The position numbers and the translations under genes are program-made. Below the pieces are notes generated by a model. The model did not search any database. It was given only the letters and a program-made list of their open reading frames with translations, and was not told where the DNA came from. Below are positions 34,134-44,354 of a DNA stretch of 64,000 nt, piece by piece. The first letter of the stretch is position 1; the number at the start of each line of letters is the position of its first letter. The DNA lies in assembly GCA_009767595.1 (NCBI GenBank), contig VSDK01004596.1, forward strand, positions 5,285-69,284. The letters run 5' to 3'. This stretch comes from Symbiodinium kawagutii. Lineage: Eukaryota; Sar; Dinophyceae; Suessiales; Symbiodiniaceae.

Positions 34134-36455
34134 GTGCCCTCAAATGGATCCGAGGAGGACAGGTCACACCCCAGCATTCCGTGATATGGCTCAAACCTGC
34201 ACTGATCATGTCATGCAGGCATCAAAGAGCCAAAGCGCTGATCGTATTTGCAAAATGAGCGGCTGGTCTCTGAACTTGTCCAAAACCTCAGCAACTTGGT
34301 CAACTTTCTACATGAAGTCATCATCAGTTGTAGAGTATTGTCTCGGGTATGGCCTGTTATCTGGGAGCAACACATTGATTTTCAGAAAGCGAAGCTTAAT
34401 GCCAGGCTTCTGAACCTCAAAGCATCTCAAGTCGCTTTGTTGGGAGAAAAATGGAGAAAACCGAAACAGAAAAAACAGCAGTCGCTTCAGCAGTTGCTTC
34501 AGCAGTTGCTTCAGCAGTTGCTTCAGTCGCTTCACAGCCGCTGAAGCTCGCGGCTGACGCGCCCATGGCAGATAAATGATGAACGTGAGGATCCAGGAAC
34601 AGGACCTGGTGCAGCGAATCGAGAAGAGGAGGGATGTCAACAGCTGTCCTGTTCACTGTAAGAGAATCTACACTCAGAATGCATATTTTCAAACAATTCA
34701 TGATAATTACTTCAATACATGATTGTTTATGTGCAAAGTAAGACTGCTGCCATATCACCGCTGAGAATGCTTGGCAAGTCTGTGAAATTGTACACCTTTG
34801 ATGCAGGCACAGCTCAGGTGCTCAATCTTGAACAAAAGAGATTCCAAGACACCGTGACAAGGGAATGCACATGAAAATAAGCTGCTGTGAAGATCTCTGA
34901 AGAGCATACTGGTAGATATGTAAAAAGATGTAAAAAATATGTTCTTCAAAGTTGAATACTGAATGATATCACTCAGGTCACTCCGATTAATCAGAAACCT
35001 TGAAATGAAATAACTGAATGCACAGTGAGCCACTGAATTGAAGCCCAGCCCGAAGCGGCCAATCTTCCTGTCACCAGTCATTTGCTTCGAGGTTTCTAAG
35101 GGGATGTTGAAAGCGAAGGCGCAAAGATTGCAGGTTTCCAATGCAGTGAAGGACCGGGTTTGTGTCCTCTGTTGGTCACGCTTTCCGCCCACACCGAGGC
35201 GGCAGATGCTGTCGAAGTCTTTCGAGGTGAATTGCGCATCGTTGAAGATCCAAAGACTTGGTCCTTGCCTAAGGCGAACGTCCAAAATCAACGTGCCAAT
35301 TCACATCCAACTCACTGCTCTGGGATGGCTGCCATCTATCCATGTCTGGAGTCAGCAGTGACTGCCTGAGCGCCAAACATTGCAATGCAATGAACATACA
35401 ATCAAATCAATTAGCAACTTGCCCTGGAATTCAGTCTGGACCAAGATCGCAACTTCCGGTGCTGTCGCCAATCCCAAACAAAGTGTACCTGCCAAGTGTA
35501 AAAAGTCAGAGCATCTCAAGATAACTTGTTGCAGCCCCACCAGCACTTTGGAAAGGAACAACTCTAGTAACGAACATTGAATGCCTGCTATGAAAATATT
35601 AAGTGAAAATGCTACTGTATATATACAAACATATACCTGACACTTGGAATATCTCAATCATGTTTTCTGCCCGCGTGCTTGCTTGCAAAATCCTTTGGCT
35701 GGATGTGTACACCTTCTACGAGAAGCATGAAATCATGCCGGAGACAAACACTTGAAACAGCGACAACAATGATACAACAGGGAATTGATGAAACGGTGTG
35801 GTTGAACTGCACGTGTCTACGTGAGAGAACAGAACCTTGAAAGTCCTGTCTCTGTCCAGGTAAAGTTTCGACCCATCATTTGAGAAGCATTACTCCGCAA
35901 CACTTGAAGATGAACTTGACAATAGCCTTCTGAATGGGGTCTGGCTGTCCAATGTCACTTGAGGCTAAAGGGAAGGAACCAAAAGCTCTTCGGGAGGGAA
36001 GAGTCTCTATCTTTACTTGGTTGCTGCTTAGGTTCGATTGGTTGGTTGGACGTCCAACAAACTGAGATCAGAGAAAATCACCAAAATTATAGGTGTAAAA
36101 CTGAAGAAGTCTTGGCAATTGGACCAGTACCAACCATTCTGTAACCGTTATGAGCCAGTGTTAATTACCAATCACCAGGCAATTAATCCTTACTAAACCG
36201 TTGTTTTGCCATCATGAACCAATATTGAATCATTGTGAAACATTATTGGGCACCCATGAACCAATGATTCAGTGGCACTCGGCTCACCTCTGTAGCTCCA
36301 GCATCATCTGCATTTTGCACCATCTCTTTGAACATGCTGATGTCTGCAGGGTAGTCCTGAAGCCCCAGACACTGCTTGAAACAAGTTGTGCTCCAAACGG
36401 AAAGTGCTCTGAAGAGCAGTCCTTTAGCAAGTTCTTCAATCGAGTTGTTATAGGC
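34134..36455 (-). CDS. Sacsin-like unit 2 GHKL ATPase module in 11 micro-exons
   Basis: Exons (minus): 36455-36422 (5' border less sure), 36356-36288, 35488-35457, 35365-35333, 35268-35182, 35067-35034, 34795-34751, 34605-34555, 34409-34374, 34286-34264 and 34196-34134. All phases fit. The joined frame gives TTRLKNLLKDYPADISMFKE, MVQNADDAGATEVHFVWDWR, QSLLTPDMDRWQGPSLWIFN, IGRFGLGFNSVYNFTDLPSI, LFLDPHVHHLSAMGAS and KPGIKLRFLKINVLDKFRDQ, then FEPYHGMLGCDL. These cover the N box, the FGLGFNSVY ATP-lid motif and the LFLDPH strand of sacsin ATPases. There is no stop or frameshift, so the copy looks functional. Donors are GA, GT, GA, GC, GC, GT, GC, GC, GT, GC, then GC at 34133. All introns end in AG. 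Confidence 0.8.
34477..34534. repeat. 12-bp tandem repeat inside a short intron
   Basis: About four to five copies of AGCAGTTGCTTC within the 145-bp GC-AG intron 34410-34554. The repeat stays open on the minus strand (Glu-Ala-Thr-Ala units), so the intron can be mistaken for exon. Confidence 0.9.
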
Positions 36456-36499
36456 CTCAAAACGTGCAAATGTCTATGTTCAATTAAGGTTTAGAAGAG

Positions 36500-38310
36500 A
36501 AACTTCCGTGCTACCACCATTTACACAATCAAACACAAGATGTCAAAAAGATAGCCGCTGACATTGAGAAGAGATGCCAAAAAAAGCTGAAGGCTGACAC
36601 TGAGCAAGGATGTCACCAGCTGAGAAGAACTGTCATAACAGAGATATTGAAGAGATCCACGCAGGGGGTAATCTATAGGCACTTGCCTTTTCATCCTTTT
36701 TGAATTATTACAGTCACAAAGCTCTTGGAAACTTCTGCCCGAGGACTACCACTGCAGATCATCAGTATCTGAACGAACTCTTAACGATCTCAGACCGGGG
36801 ACTGGGCTCACTTTGCCCAGCGGCTTCACACCAGTCCGCTCCATGCATCTCTGTTGCCTCAGGGAGATCGCCACGTCTCCTTAACTACACCGTCACGCCA
36901 CCGTTCGCGCCTCGCGAGCATAGACCAACGACAAGCCACGGCCTTAGATCCGACAACGAACGGCCTTAGGTTCTGCTGTGCGCTGCACACAACTTCGCTC
37001 TAAGACGCTTGCAGCCGCAAGTGTGCGCCACGGCATGGGATATCTTCGAATGCACAAGACCTGAGATTTCAAGAAGTGAAGTTTTCTCATCAACAATTTT
37101 CTCTGGCGCATTGACAGTTTACTCTGGCAATCCGGAAGAGTTTGAATGCACTTCGAGTGCGTGAAGACACTGTTCTGTTCACTGAACACTTGCAGATGCT
37201 GGATGCAGCTGAAGACAATTCACTGAGAAGAGTTCAGTACGTCCCCAAATTCAGATCTGCCGTCTCCACGTCTGGTAGCCTTGCGAAGAATTTCCGTATC
37301 TTGCTGAGCCATCATTCATCATCGTTCTGTCACATTGTGTGGAACTGAGAAACTCGCCAAGTCATGTTGTTGAAGACGCAATCCCGAGCAGCTCGGAGAG
37401 TGTTTTCCTTACATCGGGATGCGGAAGTCTTCTGCTCAGGATTCACTTGCGGCAAACCAAGGCCCCTTCCGACGTGGGCATCAGAATGTCCAACTTGCTA
37501 CCAGCAGCTGCAGCAGCTCCAGAATGTTCAGCACGCTCCTGTCAGGAAGCAAGGTCTAGAAACCGAGTGCTCGCCCTCAAATGTATAATGAAGAGGTCTG
37601 TATGTGGTAGTATATAGTGTGAAGATTTCAAATCTTTATCTTATCGGCTTCTGATGATTCTGATGACTTACATCATGTGAGGCAAGTCGACATCGACACA
37701 GAAGTCCTGCTGCAAATTGTCGGTGATCGCCATCACCAAGCGGACTGCGATGTCTAAGGATTGTGCATCAAGCTGAGGACCTTGCTATCACAGCACGCAA
37801 TTGGATGCAGCTGGCTGTGGCTTGCTGTGACTTGCTGTGGCTTGCCGTGGCTGTAAGAAAGGGACGGTCGCTTTCTTTTGAAATGCACTGAAGGGCCTCC
37901 AACAAAAGTCTGAGGAAACGATTCGCAGTATCCACTAGATTTGCAGTTGCATGCGCTTGCCTCGCTGTAGTCTGCAACTCCGAAGTTGTTGCTTACCTTG
38001 GACCAAAGAAGAGGAATCTTCTCCTTCCATTCTGCAGGGGCCTCAAGGACTTGAGCAGAGTACTGAGAACACAAGGCTTTCGAAAGCTTGTGATTGAAAG
38101 GGACCTGTACACCGGGCCACAGGAATCAAACCACGAGACTAACAGAATGTTTAACGTTTCTATGACATGAAAAAGTTGAAAGCCATGGAACCAGGATGAC
38201 CAGACAAGCCCACCTTTGAACATTTTGCAACAGTGTGCAAGGGGGGTTAAAAGGCAAGTAAGGTAGAAGCATACAAAGTAGTTCGGGGAAAGGATAAAGT
38301 GTCGAGACAA
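36500..38310. other. No recognisable gene (probable intron of sacsin-like gene)
   Basis: No supported exon. A GCTGTGGCTT-type tandem repeat of about 10 bp lies at about 37805-37853. ORFs on both strands overlap without family motifs. Confidence 0.4.
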
Positions 38311-38315
38311 AGGGC

Positions 38316-38376
<61 letters not shown>

Positions 38377-38446
38377 GGACGAGGACGAGGACGACGAGGA
38401 CGAGGAGGACGAGGAGGACGAGGAGGACGAGGAGGACGAGGAGGAC
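38316..38446. repeat. (ATG)n then (GAC/GAG)n triplet repeat, truncated by gap
   Basis: About 20 ATG/GAT triplets run directly into GAGGAC triplets up to the assembly gap. Beyond the gap the sequence resumes as (GGA)n-rich (38676-38740), so the whole array exceeds 400 bp including the gap. The minus strand would read as poly-Ser, which is a repeat artefact. Confidence 0.95.
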
Positions 38447-38675
38447 NNNNNNNNNNNNNNNNNNNNNNNNNNNNNNNNNNNNNNNNNNNNNNNNNNNNNN
38501 NNNNNNNNNNNNNNNNNNNNNNNNNNNNNNNNNNNNNNNNNNNNNNNNNNNNNNNNNNNNNNNNNNNNNNNNNNNNNNNNNNNNNNNNNNNNNNNNNNNN
38601 NNNNNNNNNNNNNNNNNNNNNNNNNNNNNNNNNNNNNNNNNNNNNNNNNNNNNNNNNNNNNNNNNNNNNNNNNNN
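38447..38675. other. Assembly gap (229 N)
   Basis: A run of N inside a triplet repeat. The repeat is the probable cause of the assembly break. Confidence 0.99.
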
Positions 38676-39019
38676 GGAGGGAGGGAGGCGGAGGAGGAAG
38701 GAGGCGGAGGAGGAAGGAGGCGGAGGAGGAAAGGAGGAAAGAAGGAGCTATCTCACCCCAAAAACAAGAACCCGATGTTTCACCAGTGGAGGAGACGAGA
38801 AGCTCACAAGACAAGGCGCAAATCAATCAAAGTCACACCCCTTCCAACATAAGACTAGTTGAAAGCGTTGCAACTTCACTAGCTTCCACTGTAAAAACAA
38901 CATGTTTGAGCAAAGCAAAAGTACCAAAGTACCTGAGTTCTAGGGACATGCCAAGCAGAAGCTGAGCCCAACAGCAAGAAGTGCCAGCAACTGCTGGTTT
39001 CAAGATGTTTCGGGTTCCT

Positions 39020-39083
39020 ATATCTTCCTAAGTATCTTCCTAAGTATCTTCCTAAGTCTCTTCCTAAGTATCTTCCTAAGTAC
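39020..39083. repeat. 12-bp tandem repeat TATCTTCCTAAG
   Basis: Five to six near-identical units. The minus strand translates to repeated Arg-Lys-Ile-Leu. Confidence 0.95.
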
Positions 39084-39218
39084 CTTCTCAAGCTGAGCAC
39101 GCTGCTTTGACCAAGTAAGGAGGGAATTCGATGCTTTGCCGAGACAGCCTTGACAGCGGCAAGAATCCGCCTTGCGACACCTGGGCGCAGGCGCAGCTCC
39201 CACAGCAGCAATGTAGTG

Positions 39219-39266
39219 CTGGGGACCCCTGGGGACCCATGGATGGGGACCCAGTTGGGGACCCCA
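39219..39266. repeat. GGGGACCC repeats
   Basis: Four to five copies of GGGGACCC within 48 bp, irregularly spaced. Related in form to the GGGGAACCCC array at 25.2 kb. Confidence 0.75.
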
Positions 39267-39345
39267 CCCACAGGCGCTTCGACTTGTCACTGACAAACTC
39301 CTGGGAGAGGCAGAGAAGAAGACTTGAAGAAGTGAACCGAAGTGA

Positions 39346-39428
39346 ATCTCAAAGAGGATCTCAAAGAGGATCTCAAAGAGGATCTTAAAGAGGATCTTAA
39401 AGAGGATCTTAGAATCTTAAAGAGAATG
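39346..39428. repeat. 12-bp tandem repeat AAGAGGATCTCA/TTA
   Basis: Six to seven units, decaying towards the right end. Confidence 0.95.
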
Positions 39429-39775
39429 TAGGGATAATGTGAAGAGAATGTAAGCAAAGAATATGTGAAAGTATGTGAATATGGTTGAAGTCGTTCTTCA
39501 CAGATCATGCACCGTTGTAAACGTCCGGTCCTCAATGGAAGCAGAGTGCACTAGCACAGGATATAGATGGTCATATAGGCAGCGAGTGATCCACGAAGCA
39601 TAGACCTTGGCAAGTGGCTTGGTCTACGTCCTCCACGTGTCCAAAACAGCATGGTCACTTGCCATGGAGAATTCGGGAATCAGTTGGGTGGAGGCAAATT
39701 TGGAGGCACAAACAAGTCGAGCAATATTTTGGTTGTGATACCCAAGGCCTTTGTCTAGGTCACCCACCTCACGTT

Positions 39776-40129
39776 TTGCAGCTGGAAGGCTCAAAGTCCA
39801 TTCCTTGCTAAGCGAACACGCTTGTCTAAATCGGACACGCACAGCAACACAATGGAACACATGACAAAGATTCACGAAGTTCTAAAGACACAGATTACAC
39901 AGTCCTCCATCTTGAGAAGCTGCTCCTTCAGTAGATCTTCCTGCGGTTTGTCTTGCAAGCCAATGCTGTCCTCAGCACGTCCCAAACATCCTGAAATAAA
40001 GCAACAGTCGTCGCTCGACAAACCAAAATTGCTGGGAGACAGGCCAAAAAATGCTGTGGAAGGCGAAGGGCATTTCCTGCAATCAGACACTGTCGTGACA
40101 TTGAGCCACATGAAAAAACGTGAAAACAC
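39776..40129 (-). CDS. Candidate first exons of sacsin-like unit 2
   Basis: Minus pieces include GLQDKPQEDLLKEQLLKMED (about 40000-39900) and KEWTLSLPAAK (about 39805-39773), the latter ending at a good GT donor (CAAAAC|GTGAGGTGGG region). They lie between unit 1 and the unit-2 ATPase, where linker residues are expected. A CxxC pair after KMED hints at a metal site, but the frame stops nine codons later, so I do not call a RING finger. Confidence 0.3.
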
Positions 40130-40211
40130 ATTAAGTCATGAAAGTTGTTACGAGCTCCTGCGCTCTGCGATAGACCGATCAAAGGCCTAACCTTGCGAAG
40201 CTCTGGCTGGG

Positions 40212-40258
40212 GTCTTCACATGTCCTTACATGTCTTCACATGTCTTCACATGTCTTCA
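40212..40258. repeat. Tandem repeat TCTTCACATG
   Basis: Four units of about 10-11 bp. Confidence 0.9.
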
Positions 40259-40562
40259 CTCCCTTAATGAAGTAACTTCAAGAGATCTTCAAGTAGTTCT
40301 TCAAGTACTGGTAGTCTCTGGCGGACGAAACTCAAAGATCTGGGCTCAACAGCTAAGCCTGAGGCCTTTTACGTCGACAAATTAAGTTTCGTACCATGCC
40401 GACCAAGAACTCTTCTGACACCAGTCTGACCTGACGAAGCATTCAGGAAGTAGGCCGTTTCTCTTTGATTGCTTTCTGCACTAAGTGTGTCTACCTGCGC
40501 GAATGTGATGTTGTCAAGTTTCAGGTCATGCCAGTGTCACATGTGTCACGGCATGTCACGGC

Positions 40563-43217
40563 CTCTTCTGCTGAGCAAAGGCCACACAGAGAGCCCTTCC
40601 ATGGAGCTTCTGTAGGCCATCCACTCGCAGCACTCAAGGGTGGCAACCAAAAGCATCTTCGAAGCTTTGATTGGATGGACATCAACTCTTCTTCGGAAAG
40701 GCTTGAAGCCTTGGACGTCTTTGATCTTTCCATCATGCCAGGGATTCCAGATGTCAAGCTCAGCATTCCCCATAGACTTCTGGAATCGACATCTTGCTTC
40801 TCTTCCTTAGAAGCAGTTTGGAACGAATCACCCATCAGCGGGCTGACTACTTCGCAGACATACCGAAGCAAGGCATTCGACACTTTGAGGACGTCCGCTG
40901 GAATTCGATTTTCCTGCTCAGCTGCACTTGAATTCTCCCGGCGTTGCACTTCCACATGATGCAAAAAACCCAACCTTTCGTTGAGTTCCTGGTAGTTCAG
41001 GTGACTTCGAAAACGCAAAACTGCACGACACTCTGCTGATTGCCAGCGCAGATCTGGAAAAGGACCTTCACCAGGACCGTAGAGGGCAGGAAGTTTTTCA
41101 ATCGAAGGGTCTAAGGCTTCCGCAGCGGACAACATACCACCGCCCACGGTGCTGATAAAAGCGATCTGTTGCAAAGCTTCCAGACATGCAGAATGACCCG
41201 TGAGGTCCATGTCACGCCAGTGGTAAATGACAGCCCTCATCAAGCTTTGACGCAAATCGCCAGAGGATGTTTTCTGAACCCATGGAAAGATGTGTTTGAG
41301 AAGAAGATCAGGCCACTGACATCTTGGGAGGCCAAGATGGTCACGAAGCAACGATGACACAGCCCAGGTCTCAGATGTCAAGGTTTCAAGCACTTCCCCT
41401 GGAACTTCCACGGTGGGCAAATCAACTTGAGCTGCACGGAGTGCCGCGAGAACCTGTGGACATGTCTCTGGCAAAGTCCGAAACTCCTCGATCTCACCTG
41501 TCCCTCCCAGAGAAACATGCTGCTGAGGCTTGTTGAATCTGCACAGGAAAGGCAAACCACGTAGGACCTCACACTGGCTCTTCCAGCTTGCTGAGTCGAT
41601 TTCACAAGTACAGCCCTCCTTTTGAACTGTGGCAGCGAGTGATAACAAGGCTCCAACATCATGCGGACTCAGTGCTTTGGAGAGCGACATGTGGAGTGCT
41701 TGCGATGGTGAAATCGGACTCTTTTGACAAGAGGAAATCAGCTTCGCGGCAAAGTGCATGGTCTTCAAAAGACCCTCAGCAGAGAATGTATGCACACAAG
41801 TCCGAAGCTGTTTTTCATGTTGCAAAAGCCAATCTGGCTCAAAAATTGGTTTGCAGTGAAGGTGCGCTTCCAGTAGTTTCTGGACATTCAGAAGTTTATC
41901 CATTCTCTGAACTTTACCAGCTGTACTGACTGCGCTGGCTGAGACCTTTGGCGGGTTGTTGGCCACTGTTCCTGGTGATGAAGGGGGTGGTGGTGGTGGT
42001 GGCGGATGTGGATACGCAGATGGTGGTGGAAGTGGAACTGCTTTTTGAGCAGGCCGGCCAGAGAACAACACAAGCTTGTTGGCTTCCGGAATTCGAACCA
42101 AGTCAATTCCTGCATCAGATATGCTGGGGATTAAAGGCCAATGGACCAGCAGAAAGAGGTTCACATCCTTGTCACCAAGCCATTTCCACATAGCCTGCAG
42201 CCAGTCTTCAATCCACTCAGAGTAGTCACTGGTCGAAACGCGTGGCACCGGGTTGTTCCAGGTTCTGGGTAGCAGCATTTGCAAGGCTTTTACAAGCAAC
42301 GGAAAGGTTACGAACTTGCATTGAAAAGCAGGTCCAGCTCTGGATTCCCGAGGCTCTTTAGGCTCTTTGTCCTCTGCCACCTGCGCTTGCTCCGCCAACT
42401 TCTTGAACCTTGACCAGAGCACCGGCCGGGTTTCGAACTTGGATGCCAGCATCAGTTTCTTCCCGTCTTTGTTGGGAAAGAGCCGCCGTTCCAACGGATT
42501 CTGAGGGAAGAAAACAGGCTGCAGCTGCTGCGCAGACTGAGAAAATGCAACAAATGGCTGGACCACTGCCTCATCTTCACACATCAGAAGTGGAACGCCA
42601 CTGAGGTCAGCCATGTTGCCATCACTCACTGCAAACTCAAGGAGGTCCGCAACATCCAATGGGCTGAGCTGGGCAAAGATATTTGCTGCTGGTGATTGGT
42701 TGATTGCATGGGATTTCATGCCACCTTCTGAACGCAAGCGTTGTCTAAGCCAGGAGGGGGTCAAGATAGAAAGACTTGCTTTTCGGTGGTCACTCTGACC
42801 CTCTCCTTTGCTTTGGCCAGCCCGCATCAAAGAATCTAAAACACTCGGGGGAGCATCCACAAGTGGCAATCCACAACGAAGCAAGCACTCCACAACAGAG
42901 TCTAGCAGTGCCTGCGTAACTTGTTCTGCCAATGCCGCTGATCCCGAAGGGACAAATATAGCTTCGTGAACCTTTACCCAATATGCTGGAGGAGCTTCAG
43001 ATCTGCTTCGCTTCCGCATTGAAGCAGGTGAAGCAATGGGCAATGGACAAGCTGTTGAACCCCCAAGAAGTTTGGCATAAAACGTCTTGGCAATTCTCTC
43101 TGATGGTGCAAGACTCCCCTTGCCCAGACTTGGAAAGAGGGAAAAGAAATGTGCGGGAGGCATTTGATTCCGCTTGACCGCCAAGTCTTGAAGGCATGCC
43201 ATAAGCGCCGACCTCAA
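40563..43217 (-). CDS. Sacsin-like unit 1 linker and repeat-end region, one 2.65-kb exon
   Basis: Acceptor TTTGCAG|TTGAGGTC (43217) opens a frame that runs about 885 codons to a probable GC donor AGAG|GCCGTG (40563); the frame stops at 40521. Sacsin-type boxes occur in the usual order: FFSLFPSLGKG; AYWVKVHEAIFVPSGS; VVECLLRCGLPLVDAPPSVL; ILTPSWLRQRLRSEG; LLEFAVSDGNMADLSGVPLL; a Pro-rich segment with nine consecutive prolines; CEVLRGLPFLCRF; CPQVLAALRAAQVDLP; CQWPDLLLKHIFPWV; ALDPSIEKLPALYG; and CFWLPPLSAASGWP. These follow the linker and subrepeats that trail each sacsin ATPase. Homologous boxes recur at 30.3, 22.8, 21.4 and 9.6 kb. The exon containing the last strands of the ATPase lies at 44967-44355; a connecting exon between them was not found. 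Confidence 0.8.
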
Positions 43218-43254
43218 CTGCAAACGCAACCCAAACAAAACGTGGTGAGTGCAC

Positions 43255-44340
43255 TCTCGTGATGGGTTTAAGTCACATCAGTTGGGCAAAAGTCATGTCA
43301 CTTCCATGTAACTGTGCATCCACTACCAAGCAAAATAAGGATAAATACGTCAAAACATCCACATCCCAAGCACACAATGCATTCAGAAGAGGGCTCTCCC
43401 GGATTTGAAACCACTGCGAACTATGAGTCATCAGCATGGTTTTGATGACATTTCTTTCAAATCACAATGGCACAGGGCATTGAACACTCTTCGGTCACTT
43501 TTCGGCCTGTTCAGAAAAGTGTAAATCCCCAGGTCTTAGCAAGCCCACCATCAGCTTTAGGGAACATACTTCAAAGCTTTATCTCAAAATGTTCACTACA
43601 GAATGCATGCTGCATATGTTTCTTTGCAAATCACCAGCATCAGGGAAACATTGCCATTACTGGGATTTTCTGACACAAAGTCAATGGGGAAGAGAAAATT
43701 GACATGTACAAATTCACAGGCGGCAGATCACTTTTTCTATTTAGAACTTCGACAGCTGCTTAGAACAGGCTTTACAATCCGGCCACCAGTTGGAGTTATG
43801 AATGGGTAGAAGCCAAACACTGCGAACCCTGAGTGCACGCTGGCTGGTGAAAGACTTTTCGCGGTAACACGACTGATCAAGTCCAAAGGTGATTATTTTA
43901 TACCCTGAGTTCCAATTCCATTTTTCTTCTGCTGCATATGGGGGTTGCTTCAGTTCCAACTGGCATTCCGTGCCGTGTACCAAAACGTTGGATTCTAACG
44001 AGACAATCCAAAAAGCGCAAAAGCTCCATGGAACGATCAGAATCAAATTGGAATCAAATCCGTGCACAATAGAAAAAAACATGATGAAATTAAAACTAGA
44101 TTGCATTCCATGTGTATCTATTGATATGATGGTACATATTTGCAGTGATGCATTCCAGATTCGAAACTACATGGTACAAATAGAAGCGATATCGATGAAA
44201 GCCTGCACACATCTAATTTGAGGTCATTCTGTTTGATATGAAAATCAGATACCTTATGACTTCCATTGACTTCTACCTACAAACTGAGAATCGGACGGAA
44301 TCAGATCATCGAGCAAATAAAAGTTGTGCTGCACAAGTTC
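43255..44340. other. Intron-like stretch between unit-1 exons
   Basis: No supported exon. The conserved 'W N x L L' stretch that should connect DNRIG to LRSALMACL was not found, so a small exon may be hidden here. Confidence 0.4.
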
Positions 44341-44354
44341 TTGTTCAGATTCAC

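Noticed and set aside
33590..36455. Unit 2 as a decayed sacsin pseudogene
   Set aside because: At first sight the frames look broken, but each break is explained by a short AG-ending intron, and the joined frame is intact and conserved.
37993..38852. Long ORFs across the N gap (poly-Ser on minus, poly-Met/Arg on plus)
   Set aside because: They run through a triplet repeat and 229 N; no real coding evidence.
39872..39910. CVIC after LLKMED as the start of a RING finger
   Set aside because: The frame stops nine codons later, and no further Cys/His ligands follow in a plausible spliced frame.
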